From: Saccoglossus kowalevskii
Lineage: Eukaryota; Hemichordata; Enteropneusta; Harrimaniidae
DNA: 18,829 bases
Assembly (NCBI RefSeq): GCF_000003605.2
Contig: NW_003141829.1
Span: forward strand, 26,276-45,104
Direction of reading: 5' to 3'
Positions 9,251 through 18,829 of this stretch are shown here, piece after piece. Under the pieces are notes generated by a model that saw nothing but the letters and a program-made list of their open reading frames with translations, was not told the origin of the DNA and did not search any database. Position numbers and translations under genes: made by a program. How positions within the stretch are numbered: the stretch's first letter is position 1; every line of letters starts with the position of its first letter.

Positions 9251-10432
9251 TTTGCCATTGGTGGTGTGCTGTGATGAATGGAGTATGCAGGGTCAAATAC
9301 CAGTGTCCAACTTTGGATGGTTGCCATTGGTGGTGTGCTGTGATGAATTGAGTATGTAAGATCAAAGACCAGTGTCTAGCAAGGGATGGTTTCCATTGGT
9401 GTTGTTTCTGTCATGAATGGAGTATGCAGGGTCAAATACCAGTGTCCAGCTTTGGATGGTTGCCATTGGTGGTGTGCTGTGATGAATTGAGTATGTGGGA
9501 TCAAAGACCAGTGTCCAGCAAGGGATGGTTTCCATCGGTGTTGTTTCTTTGATGAATGGAGTATGCAGGGTCAAATACCAGTGTCCAACTAGAGATGGGT
9601 ACCTTTGGTGGTGCGCTGTGATGAATGGAGTATGTAAGATCAAAGACCAGTGTCTAGCAAGGGATGGTTTCCATTGGTGTTGTTTCTGTGATAAATGGAG
9701 TATGTAGGGTCAAATACCAGTGTCCAACTAGCGATGGTTGCCATTGGTGGTGCGCTGTGATGAATGGAGTATGTGGGATCAAAGACCAATGTCCAGCAAA
9801 GGATGGTTTCCATTGGTGTTGTTTCTTTGATGAATGGAGTATGCAGGGTCAAATACCAGTGTCCAACTAGAGATGGGTACCTTTGGTGGTGCGCTGTGAT
9901 GAATGGAGTATGTAAGATCAAAGACCAGTGTCTAGCAAGGGATGGTTTCCATTGGTGTTGTTTCTGTGATAAATGGAGTATGTAGGGTCAAATACCAGTG
10001 TCCAACTAGAGATGGGTACCTTTGGTGGTGCGCTGTGATGAATGGAGTATGTAAGATCAAAGACCAGTGTCTAGCAAGGGATGGTTTCCATTGATGTTGT
10101 TTCTGTGATAAATGGAGTATGTAGGGTCAAATACCAGTGTCCAACTAGCGATGGTTGCCATTGGTGGTGCGCTGTGATGAATGGAGTATGTAAGATCAAA
10201 GACCAGTGTCTAGCAAGGGATGGTTTCTATTGGTGTTGTTTCTGTGATAAATGGAGTATGTAGGGTCAAATACCAGTGTCCAACTAGTGATGGTTGCCAT
10301 TGGTGGTGCGCTGTGATGAATGGAGTATGTAAGATCAAAGACCAGTGTCTAGCAAGGGATGGTTTCCATTGGTGTTGTTTCTGTGATAAATGGAGTATGT
10401 AGGTTCAAATACCAGTGTCCAACTAGAGATGG
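9251..10432. repeat. Minisatellite, 5' domain: 139-bp dimers of 69- and 70-bp units
   Basis: Two unit types alternate. Type A (69 bp) begins ttgccattggtggtg, and type B (70 bp) begins tttccattggtgttgtttc. Type B starts fall at 9390, 9529, 9668, 9807, 9946, 10085, 10224 and 10363, exactly 139 bp apart each time. Within this, alternate A units share variants (for example gtacctttgg), giving a partial 278-bp period. Two A-type units at 9252 and 9321 open the array. Because 139 is not a multiple of 3, no reading frame runs through; the open frames of 60-93 codons on both strands are by-products. Confidence 0.93.
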
Positions 10433-11503
10433 GTGCCATTGGTGGTGTGATGTGATGGGTGGGGTTTGTTGGTTCAAATACCAGTGTCCAACTAAGGATG
10501 GTTGCCATTGGTGGTGTGCTGTAATGGATGGGGTTTGTAGGTTCAAATACCAGTGCCCAACTATAGATGGTTGCCAGTGGTGGTGTGATGTGATGAATTG
10601 AGTATGTAGGGTCAAATGCCAGTGTCCAACTAGAGATGGGTGCCATTTACGGTGTGCTGTGATGGATGGGGTCTGTAAGATCAAATATCAGTGTCCAACT
10701 AAGGATGGTTGCCATTTACGGTGTGCTGTGATGGATGGGGTTTGTAGGTTCAAATACCAGTGTCCAACTAGAGATGGGTGCCATTGGTGGTGTGATGTGA
10801 TGGATAGGGTTTGTAGGTTCAAATACCAGTGTCCAACTAAGGATGGTTGCCATTGGTGGTGTGCTGTAATGGATGGGGTTTGTAGGTTCAAATACCAGTG
10901 CCCAACTATAGATGGTTGCCATTGGTGGTGTGATGTGATGAATTGAGTATGTAGGGTCAAATGCCAGTGTCCAACTAGAGATGGGTGCCATTGGTGGTGT
11001 GATGTGATGGATAGGGTTTGTAGGTTCAAATACCAGTGTCCAACTAAGGATGGTTGCCATTGGTGGTGTGATATGATGGATGGGGTTTGTAAGTTCAAAT
11101 ACCATTGCCCAACTAGAGGTGGTTGCCATTGGTGGTGTGCTGTGATGGATGGGGTTTGTAGGTTCAAATACCAGTATCTAGCTAGGGATGGTTGCCATTG
11201 GTGGCATGCTGTGATGGGTGGGGTTTGTGGGATCAATTACCAGTGTCCAACTAGTGATAGTTGCAATTGGTGGTGTGCTGTGATGGGTGGGGTTTGTAGG
11301 ATCAATTACCAGTGTCCAGCTGGGGATGGTTGCCATTGGTGGTGTGCTGTAATGGACGGGGTTTGTAGGATCAAATACCAGTGTCCAACTAAGGACGGTT
11401 GCCAGTGATGGAATGATGTGATGGATTGGGTTTGTAAGAACAATTACCAGTGTCCAACTAAGGATGGTTGCCATTGGTGGTGTGGAGTGATTGGTCGGGT
11501 ACA
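10433..11503. repeat. Minisatellite, 3' domain: fifteen 69-bp monomers with 345-bp higher-order repeat
   Basis: Unit starts run 10433, 10502, 10571 and so on to 11468, exactly 15 x 69 bp with no net indel, then a partial unit decays near 11503. A five-unit block repeats with a 345-bp period: aggttcaaat at 10401 and 10746, and the same stop-bearing variant unit ending at 10601 and 10946. On the + strand each unit would encode 23 residues such as CHWWCAVMDGVCRFKYQC then PTKDG. Stops at 10601, 10946 and 11408, an open minus frame of 182 codons, and mostly amino-acid-changing differences between units argue that it is not protein-coding. Confidence 0.92.
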
Positions 11504-12816
11504 TGTATACCATGATCACTCTCCAAACAGTAGTTGCTGTTTTTGATGATCATAGAGTAGTGAATGGGGTCCATAGGTTAAACTCCACTCTGGCCATTTT
11601 CAATGCAAGTAACACTGCAGTGATTACTGGGCTGTACACGATGAATGATTATAGGGTCATGGCTTTGGTAGTTGTCTACTATGGACTATACAGAATCAGT
11701 GGCTTTTCTCGATGTTAGGATCATTGTACCGTCATGTACTTTTAAATTTAGTAGTTGTGCTGGTGACTGTTTACTATGACGGTTGTTTGATATAGAATAT
11801 GTGTGAGTTTGCATACACGTTTTGAATTTAAAATATTAGATCATCAAATCTTTTTGATAAACAAATAATATTTTATTATCGCCACATAATTGTATATACA
11901 TAATATATAGCGTTCTGTTAAATGCAAGTCACAATGTTCACTTGAATGTTTGCTATGAATTTGTCGTCTGTTCACATATGGTGGTGCTCAAATGCAGCAG
12001 ATTTGTCATACGGTTAGTACACGGATTGAAAACAAATATAACTGATTTAATTTCGCCTTGCTTACAATTGTTATTATAAATTATTTGTCATTTTTCTTTC
12101 GTGCCAAAGAGCTTCATATGTTTCAATGACGTAGTATTCATGCGATAGCAACTAATGTGACGTCATGGCAAAGAACTTTACAAAACAGTGGCGCCGGCCT
12201 CGGGGCGGTCGCCCACCCGAAAAGAAATCAAGCTGAAACCCTTTGTGTCAGCAAAATTTGCCCCTCAAAATGCAAGAAATATCGTTTCAGAGGGTCTATA
12301 TTTCAGACCTCGCCCCCCATGCAACATTTCGTGTCGCCGCCTCTGATTGATTGACGTAAGAAACGACATAGCACGACTTTCATGAGATAAACTACTTTTA
12401 TGAAGTGACAAATATTTACATCCATTCTGGCAATATTAACAACATAAACAGTTGACAATGTAACCGGAACCTTTTACATAACATAATAAAGTACGAGAGT
12501 AATGGAAATGGTTTATGATGTGGTGTATGGATAACTGATAATATACAACATTCTGTCACTGGATATGTAGATGTATTATGATGACAACGATTGAAAGATA
12601 TTATGAAATACCATCGTAAGAATGTGTAACTGATACTTGTACGGTAGTATAGATACTATAATATTATCATAAATACACGTGTGCTCACTGGATTGCTTAA
12701 AATCTATATCAATACATTAACATGTGTGCAGTGATGAAATATAAAAACAGTTCCATATGTATTTATATGAACTGCCTAACATTAATATAAATGTCTTTGT
12801 TGTTTATCTATTACAG
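11504..12816. other. Non-coding stretch with a short GC-rich patch
   Basis: 11504-11720 may hold decayed relatives of the minisatellite unit (for example gtgaatggggtccataggtt). The rest is AT-rich except 12150-12345. No supported gene is visible apart from the candidate exon that follows. Confidence 0.5.
12158..12345. other. GC-rich patch with a full CRE palindrome; possible mobile-element fragment
   Basis: TGACGTCA, the full cAMP-response element palindrome, is at 12158-12165, and tgacgta lies at 12127. Just after it, 12189-12222 is CpG-rich (ggcgccggcctcggggcggt). Further on, cctcgccccccatgc at 12308-12322 resembles C-rich phrases I associate with transposon remnants in invertebrate genomes. 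An open frame here (12157-12354) has no ATG start and no recognised domain. Confidence 0.3.
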
Positions 12817-12989
12817 TTTTTGTACAAAGCTGTGCGAATCGAAAGTTCTTCTTTGATGAGACAAGCGTATCGATTGATCGACCATTCCCACTTCGCAAAT
12901 ATCTACCCATGCCACGTATACCTTCGTCTTCTAAGGTCAAGGACAGTAAACCCAATGGCGCAACATTCACGCCACAATCGTTCACTTGA
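12817..12989 (+). CDS. Candidate terminal exon of an unidentified gene
   Basis: A good acceptor (gttgtttatctattacag) precedes an open frame that starts with two bases completing a split codon and then 56 codons to TGA at 12987-12989. The peptide begins FVQSCANRKFFFDETSVSID, is followed by RPFPLRKYLPMPRIPSSSKV, and ends KDSKPNGATFTPQSFT. Its mixed composition and Ser/Pro/Lys-rich end look like a genuine C-terminal tail. I do not recognise the family. No upstream exon was identified with confidence; the segment at 7129-7225 is phase-compatible only. It would be convergent with the Wnt gene, stops 472 bp apart. Two other frames are also open over much of this stretch, one per strand, so coding is plausible but unproven. 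Confidence 0.4.
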
Positions 12990-13461
12990 TCATTCTAACT
13001 AAAATAAGTCGATTTTAAGCTTTAAATAATACAAATTTGCAGTTTATGTTTATGCACTAAACTTTATATTATATGAGAACATTTACATTCAACTTTTACT
13101 GGCTTTTTAATCACTTGTTGCCAATGAAATTGTTCCTTGTATCTGCCGTGTGTCGTATATGAGCTATTCATGCAATTATACATACACTCATTTTGATAAA
13201 GTCGCCTATTATGGATATATCATGTAGTTTAATTAATACAAAGAATGATCCTATTTCTTCTGTTGATTTAGGCGGGGTTAAAATGACCTTTGAATATCAT
13301 TAATACAGTATATGTTATATATATATAATTATATAATTCTTTAACGATAGACATGATTTTGTGTAAATGAAAAAAACTCTGGAACAATGTCAGCAAATGG
13401 GACTCCTATTTCCTACCCCATTCGTGGTTTCCCTGGCTACAAAGTTTACTATTGTTGACTT
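12990..13461. other. Intergenic / 3' UTR stretch before the Wnt exon
   Basis: AT-rich with an AT microsatellite near 13313-13338. On the minus strand, ATTAAA variant poly(A) hexamers lie at 13228-13233 and 13106-13111, about 230 and 350 bp after the Wnt stop codon; either could end the Wnt transcript. Confidence 0.4.
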
Positions 13462-13926
13462 TCATTTGCAGGTGTATCTGTCAATCATCGTCTCACACGT
13501 GTTACATTTCACATAGCAACACCAAATGAACTTGCAGCCGCATCGTTCAACGTAGCGAACAACCTGTGTGTTATAACCTCGTCCGCAGCATAACAAATCA
13601 CAACTGTCTGCTAGTAATGAGGTCCTGTTGCACTCCCTACCACTGGTACCAGGGACCCCGTTTAATGTATCCTCCATGCAGTAATTCGGCGACTGGTCCA
13701 TATAAACCATCTCCGTAGTATTGATAGGAACTTTGCGGTTCTTTCTGTCTTTTCGTCGCAAACGTTTTTTCGCTCGAGGGTGAAGCTCGACAGAAGATTC
13801 GTACCTCGTCTTAAGATAGTCGCCAACATTCGGAAAATGAGGCATAGTTTTCCAACAAGATTTCACATTACAAGAACCAGAAACACCGTGGCATCTGCAC
13901 TGTATGTCCATCTGCTCTTCAATCGC
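13462..13926 (-). CDS. wnt16: Wnt16-class ligand, last coding exon (C-terminal 154 residues)
   Basis: Secreted, lipid-modified Wnt ligand for Frizzled/LRP receptors. On the minus strand the acceptor ttttttcattgcag (just above 13926) is followed by 154 codons and TGA at 13464-13462. Residues 10-24 give CRCHGVSGSCNVKSC; the first Ser of HGVSGS is the expected palmitoleoylation site. A basic linker (RAKKRLRRKDRKNRK) follows. The C-terminal Cys-rich domain has SPNYCMED, GRECNRTS (an N-glycosylation site), LLCCGRGYNT, CGCKFIWCCYVKC and final YTCK. Sixteen cysteines are present. SPNYC.ED, GRECNRTS and CKFIWCCYV match vertebrate Wnt16 better than Wnt4 or other classes as I recall them. The exon start also matches a conserved Wnt intron position. 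Earlier exons lie beyond the right edge. Confidence 0.93.
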   Translation of the reverse strand, partial: AIEEQMDIQCRCHGVSGSCNVKSCWKTMPHFPNVGDYLKTRYESSVELHPRAKKRLRRKDRKNRKVPINTTEMVYMDQSPNYCMEDTLNGVPGTSGRECNRTSLLADSCDLLCCGRGYNTQVVRYVERCGCKFIWCCYVKCNTCETMIDRYTCK

Positions 13927-16900
13927 CTGCAATGAAAAAATGCAAAAACAGATTTACTATTTTGCTGACAAGTCACGGAGCAAAAATAATGAATACTTGA
14001 AGTTAATTCTTGTCACGTTTGTGTGTCTGTGTATGGGTGGATGCTCTGGTGGGATGTGTTCATAACGCTTCTGTTGATTTGGCGTACTGGGTGGTATACT
14101 CAGTATACAACTTGGTCTTAGTGATTAACCACCTAAAGAATATTTAACAACTTTCTCAATTTCAGGCGAACATGCCAAATACATTCTACGATGAAGGAGG
14201 TATCACACACAACTTGTGTGCATTATACACCTTGTCTTGTTGACATTTGCGTTGTTTTCTAATTTAATTTCTCGGTCGACGTTCTTGTGCATACCAGACA
14301 ATGCAATGTAATATGTCACATAGTCACTGATGAATGCTGACAATGTTGCAATGTTTATCTACAATGTGTCTAACATGCCGGAACTGGTTCAACACGGTGA
14401 TTTTATTGGTCGCCACACCTGCTTGACCATTTTCTCGTCATCTTTTCTGTTTGTCATATAATCCGTAATGCACCATTAATATGTATTTCTATATGTAGCA
14501 ATGTATGCCAAATGGAACTGAGAAGTGTAACTCAAAAATGTAACTATGTCAAATGCAGCAAAATTACTAAAACGTGCAAGTCAAAAATCTATTTTTTTTC
14601 ACTGAAAAAAAACATCGTAATGAGTCGGTAAAGCCTGAAGTATTGTCAAATACTTTTAATTGGTCACAATTAATTATGTCGTTTACGCTGAAATGCGAGT
14701 CCATGCACTTGGCGTCTTGAAATGACAGGCGCCAGGGAGACTCGCAAATCGTGATTGAAATTTGTCAAGGGTCCCTTTTATCATTTTAAAGTTCAAAAGG
14801 TCGCCACTTAGCTCATTGGACAAGGAGTCCTCTGACAATTTTCGCCAAATGCCAAAAGATCAGAATTTATAGTTTCAGTTAGAGGCCTGGAAATTACTGT
14901 CCAGCAAAGTCAAATAGTACAGGACTTGTACAACCTTTCTAAAAGAGTCAGTAGATGGCTACAAGAATATCTACGTATATGTATATCATAGTCTGCCAGT
15001 ATAGCCTAACACAACATTTAATTATAAGTGACATCTTCCCATTGGTTGAGCAAACAAGTTGAATGAAGTTGCAGTTACAATTTCACACCCTTAATTTTAT
15101 AATATTAGGCAACCAATAATAAAGTGCTTTTCCTAATAAAATGTTTAAAAATTCTACTATTATATGGCCTAACATGTGACAAATATACATTTATCCTGGA
15201 TATTTTTCGCCGCACAAAAACTTAGAATTTATCCAATTGCTTGGCTGCCCTATAGGTGAACGTCGGTGCCAAATAATTCAGACGACGTACTCATTGAACC
15301 GTGTGTAGAGGAAGCAGGGTATTGTCAGTCCGCAAAACGCTTTACTATAGAACCAATATGCACTCTGTGGAAAGTATCACATTGATGTGTGTACCACCCT
15401 ACAATAAATACTGAGATTTCTGGATATGTTAACTCTGTTATAAAATGAGTCTTTCCTGTATGTATATGTGTGTTACATAAATACCTTTAATGGGGGCTAA
15501 GACTTGTAAATGTACAAACCATCAGTCATCCCCTACTCAGACGTGTCACTGTCCACATAAGGATGATTTATTTGATTTGGTGTCAACATGTGCTGGTTTG
15601 TTTGTATACCTAGTGTTGTAGCAAACATTGCTACAAACACGCTATATTTGAGATTGGTTTCTACCTATTTAGCATTTTTATCACGACGTTAGTACATTTA
15701 GGGCAGATTATTTCAGTTCAGGTGAATTATATCTCAAATTTGTATAATGAATGTCGGAATGAAAGATTAACTGATTGTACGAGTGAATAGAGATATAAAT
15801 ATGAGATTCTTTATGTTAACAAAAAAACGGAGAAAAAACATGTGTGCAACGTCACTGAAACCTATCTGATTGAGAGTTACTCGCTTGCTTTGCAAATATT
15901 GTGCTGAGGAACAAGAACGCACCAAAAAGTTATCGATATTCGGCGAATGATGTCACTCTAGTGGAACGTGTTCCGAAGCGGTACATGGTGCAACCCGCGG
16001 CTAAAATGGTAAGCAATGTCCCATCTGGATAAACTAGCTTGTGAGGAATTCGACTGTCAAGACAAATGATTGATCGTGCATCCCCACGCTCTGATTTTTC
16101 GGCGTAAATTATTAGCTGACACCAGTATAGGATTGAAAACCCACAAACAAAGCATGTTTAGACAGAAAATCATTGTATTTACTTGAGTGCTCTGAAAATA
16201 CGAAAACCTCTCTCTCTCATCAGGTCTCCGGCGTTACAGTGAAATAATAGTAAGCAATCTTAAAAAGGACACTTAATCGGACGTCTTCTCGTCAATACAC
16301 AACAAATGAATAGGATTTATTTGAAACGTCCCCCTTTATTTAATAGCTAAGTCCTATAGCAGACCTCCCAGTTTCTATAGCCGCACATCAACGTTGCTAA
16401 TCTTTGCCGCATGACAGACTCAATCGCACCACTGTAAGGTACTGATGCCATTGTTGTAACACCTTCACATGATTAACCGGAACACAGTTGGTAGGATTTC
16501 AGTGTTGAGTCAAAGTGACTACATTAAATATGCCATGGCTGTAAGATGAAAGGAGATCATAGTGTCGATGGAGACACTGGTAGTTCTAGAATATAAGTGG
16601 CCTTTCTGAATTATGCCCCTGGGCGAAGATAATTAGTCAATTTGTTTTGTGTGAGTGCGATTCGCGAGTCAACAAAAACAGACCAATCCATAGCAGTTAT
16701 AGTCATTTTCAATGACAATGCTTGTACAAAATAAACAGACTAAATGCATTTCATAGTTTGGCTACAGTTAAAGTACAATCACTTTGGGCAGCTGTGAAAA
16801 GCTAAGAATGTTTGCAGCTCCCGTCATGACTCACATTCCTATTGACCAACATATTGGGGTTGTAATACGTTCATTTTTAATCAATCAATGCGAAACAATG

Positions 16901-18296
16901 TATAAGTCGATTACATATTATTATAGCTATGGAGTATCTTGTTTTGTAAATGCTAGATATTCATTATAGACTCTCACTTTACATAAACCGTTGTGCACAT
17001 TAATGAGTAAGTATGCAAAGCCATGTTAACTGATTATTCCGACTCACATGTCAATAGTAGATTATTTGAGGGGTATTTTCCGCTTAACTTTCGTATTTTC
17101 GTTTATAAAGTCAGCATAATTAGTGACGATTAATGATTAATTTCATGAGAAATTCTTTCAGGAGAGTATAGTAATAAAAAGTGATACACTGTGGTCATTG
17201 AAAATCTACCAATACATATATGCACGTAATGTAGTTACCAGGCAGGCGGTGTAGCGTAAACAGTCTACTTTTAATTTGATTCGAGGCTATCGATGAAATT
17301 AGAATTAATTGTAGCGAGTATGATATGGGTGAAAAACTCCATATACTCCAAGTCTCCATATAAAAAACAATAACCGTTATTCAATGTATGAACGTATGAA
17401 TGTTGCCATTATGTCGTATTCGCAGTTATATTATTGATATTTGTTATAATACTGTATTGTCTTTACTTCACAAACTTCTATTGAAAACGAACATATACAA
17501 TCAGGCAGTGATGCCATTGCTAAACAGGCAAGCTTATAATTCACATATATGTATGTTTCTCTGTGACTGACCGTTGTCTATCATAACGAATTAAATGCGA
17601 AGGGTATTCAAAGACTTGCATATAACAGATGAAAAGAGGTCAACCAAATAGCCATTGACATCCGGGTCTTTAACGCCAGGTGTTCTAGGAGGTCTAATTT
17701 CAAATCTCTACCACCGGCATTTCTCTGATCTGTTTTCTTTGGACCATTTTACGCTGTTCTCTTATAATATTGCAGTTTTCATTCCCCTATAAACCCTTGA
17801 ATGATGCCATGAATGGTTAAGTGCTTCTCTGTTCCTTATAAATAAACAGATGAATGAAAGAACGGTCTGGTCTGTTGTTTGTGTCTGACCCTGTACATGC
17901 CAAGGGCTAACAATTGTATGACTTATTAATAAATAGTAAGTCACGTTAGGCGATATTTACTAGAATAGAATAATGTGCGTGTCAGTCAGTTGCTATTTTG
18001 TGTTTCTCATTCGTTTTGTGTAAATTCGCTGTAGATTCGTCACGATGTTATAATTCTTTGACATGAAAGAATGTTTCAACTAAAGATGTTAAACATTTTA
18101 AAATTTTTGAGAAATTACCCTGGTGACTTGTCGTTAATTGTAATCCATTAAGCAAGTTGTTGCTGCGGATACTGGGAATATATAATTATTCAAAGCTTTC
18201 ACAATCATAAATAAAGAAATCGTATGGAGCTACCAGGTGGGACTAATTCGCCTAGTTAGTTATGAAGACGGTACACAGCACAAAATGTTTATATGA
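13927..18296 (-). other. Wnt16 last intron (at least 4.9 kb)
   Basis: I looked on the minus strand for the preceding Wnt exon (WGGC and NLHNNEAGR-type motifs) and found none, so the intron appears to extend to the right edge. It holds AT-rich DNA, a possible tRNA-like A-box sequence near 14800, and a donor-like site at 16009 on the + strand. No other gene is supported. Confidence 0.7.
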
Positions 18297-18829
18297 GAGA
18301 ACGGTTCGAGTCTGTTAGTGTGACCACGTATTTGATGAGCAGTGTTAGCGTGTCAGAGATCGGTACGAGACTGTATGTGTGAACACGTATTTGATGAGCA
18401 GTGTTAGCGTGTCAGAGAACGGTTCGAGTCTGTTAGTGTGACCACGTATTTGATGAGCAGTGTTAGCGTGTCAGAGAACGGTACGAGACTGTATGTGTGA
18501 ACACGTATTTGATGAGCAGTGTTAGCGTGTCAGAGAACGGTTCGAGTCTGTTAGTGTGACCACGTATTTGATGAGCAGTGTTAGCGTGTCAGAGAACGGT
18601 ACGAGACTGTTAGTGTGACCACGTATTTGATGAGCAGTGTTAGCGTGTCAGAGAACGGTTCGAGTATGTTAGTGTGAACACGTATTTGATGAGCAATGTT
18701 AGCGTGTCAGAGATCGGTTCGGGTCTGTTAGTGTGACCACGTATTTGATGAGCAGTGTTAGCGGTAGGAGATCGGTTCGAGTATGTTAGTGTGAACACGT
18801 ATTTGATGAGCAGTGTTAGCGTGTCAGAG
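18297..18829. repeat. 59-bp minisatellite, truncated by the window edge
   Basis: Nine units begin (at the gg of the acggt or tcggt motif) at 18303, 18362, 18421, 18480, 18539, 18598, 18657, 18716 and 18774; the spacing is 59 bp throughout except one of 58. The unit contains cacgtatttgatgagca and gtgttagcgtgtcagaga. The first units alternate between a ttcgagtctgttagtgtgac form and a tacgagactgtatgtgtgaa form, giving a 118-bp dimer. The array runs off the right edge. The unit is unrelated to the 69-bp minisatellite. Confidence 0.95.

Noticed and set aside
10688-11236. 182-codon minus-strand open frame
   Set aside because: It lies entirely in the 69-bp minisatellite; the frame persists because 69 is a multiple of 3, and the + strand is open as well.
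9251-11503. CRISPR-like array
   Set aside because: Units are contiguous with no unique spacers, and the window is an animal genome.
12157-12354. 65-codon + strand open frame in the GC-rich patch
   Set aside because: Begins at GTG, not ATG; no acceptor or domain; the segment looks like repeat-derived DNA.
17762-17944. 60-codon minus-strand frame, and the acceptor-like ttgcag at about 17776 on the + strand
   Set aside because: Following + frame closes after 14 codons and the minus frame has no Wnt or other family motif.

Overview
This is a window from an animal nuclear genome. It is AT-rich, has spliced genes with GT-AG introns, and is dominated by non-coding DNA. Two genes are recognisable from conserved protein sequence. 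On the + strand at the left edge are the last four coding exons of a single RAF-family serine/threonine kinase (B-Raf-like). On the - strand in the right half is the last coding exon of a Wnt ligand that matches the Wnt16 class. Both carry on past the window edges. The gene content and divergence fit an invertebrate; I cannot name the species, and I could run no database search.

Layout. 1-159 is RAF intron. Coding exons lie at 160-278, 1276-1407, 2413-2547 and 2717-2899, with introns of 997, 1005 and 169 bp. They cover the kinase activation segment (DFG to APE), the C-lobe and the regulatory tail. The first three have the same lengths (119, 132, 135 bp) as I recall for human BRAF exons 15-17. 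From 2900 to about 9250 I find no confident gene. That stretch holds the RAF 3' UTR, a GC-rich minisatellite (about 4735-4955), a 13-bp tandem repeat, possible SINE remnants, palindromes and a curious interrupted open frame (7129-7425). From 9251 to about 11503 there is a large minisatellite of 69/70-bp units with two differently organised domains. 11504-12816 is mostly featureless apart from a short GC-rich patch. A possible anonymous terminal exon on the + strand (12817-12989) would lie tail-to-tail with the Wnt exon (13462-13926, - strand). From 13927 to the right edge is Wnt intron. It ends in a 59-bp minisatellite (about 18297-18829) cut by the window boundary.

How the genes relate. RAF is the MAP3K between Ras and MEK in receptor tyrosine kinase signalling; Wnt16 is a secreted lipid-modified ligand for Frizzled receptors. 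They are not known to be co-regulated, and nothing here shows that they are. The main unusual content is the repeat architecture: three unrelated minisatellites in one window, all with dimeric or higher-order unit structure. I see no clear evidence of a wholly new biological system. The best candidates for a second look are the 69/139/345-bp higher-order array and the unassigned + strand exon before Wnt16.
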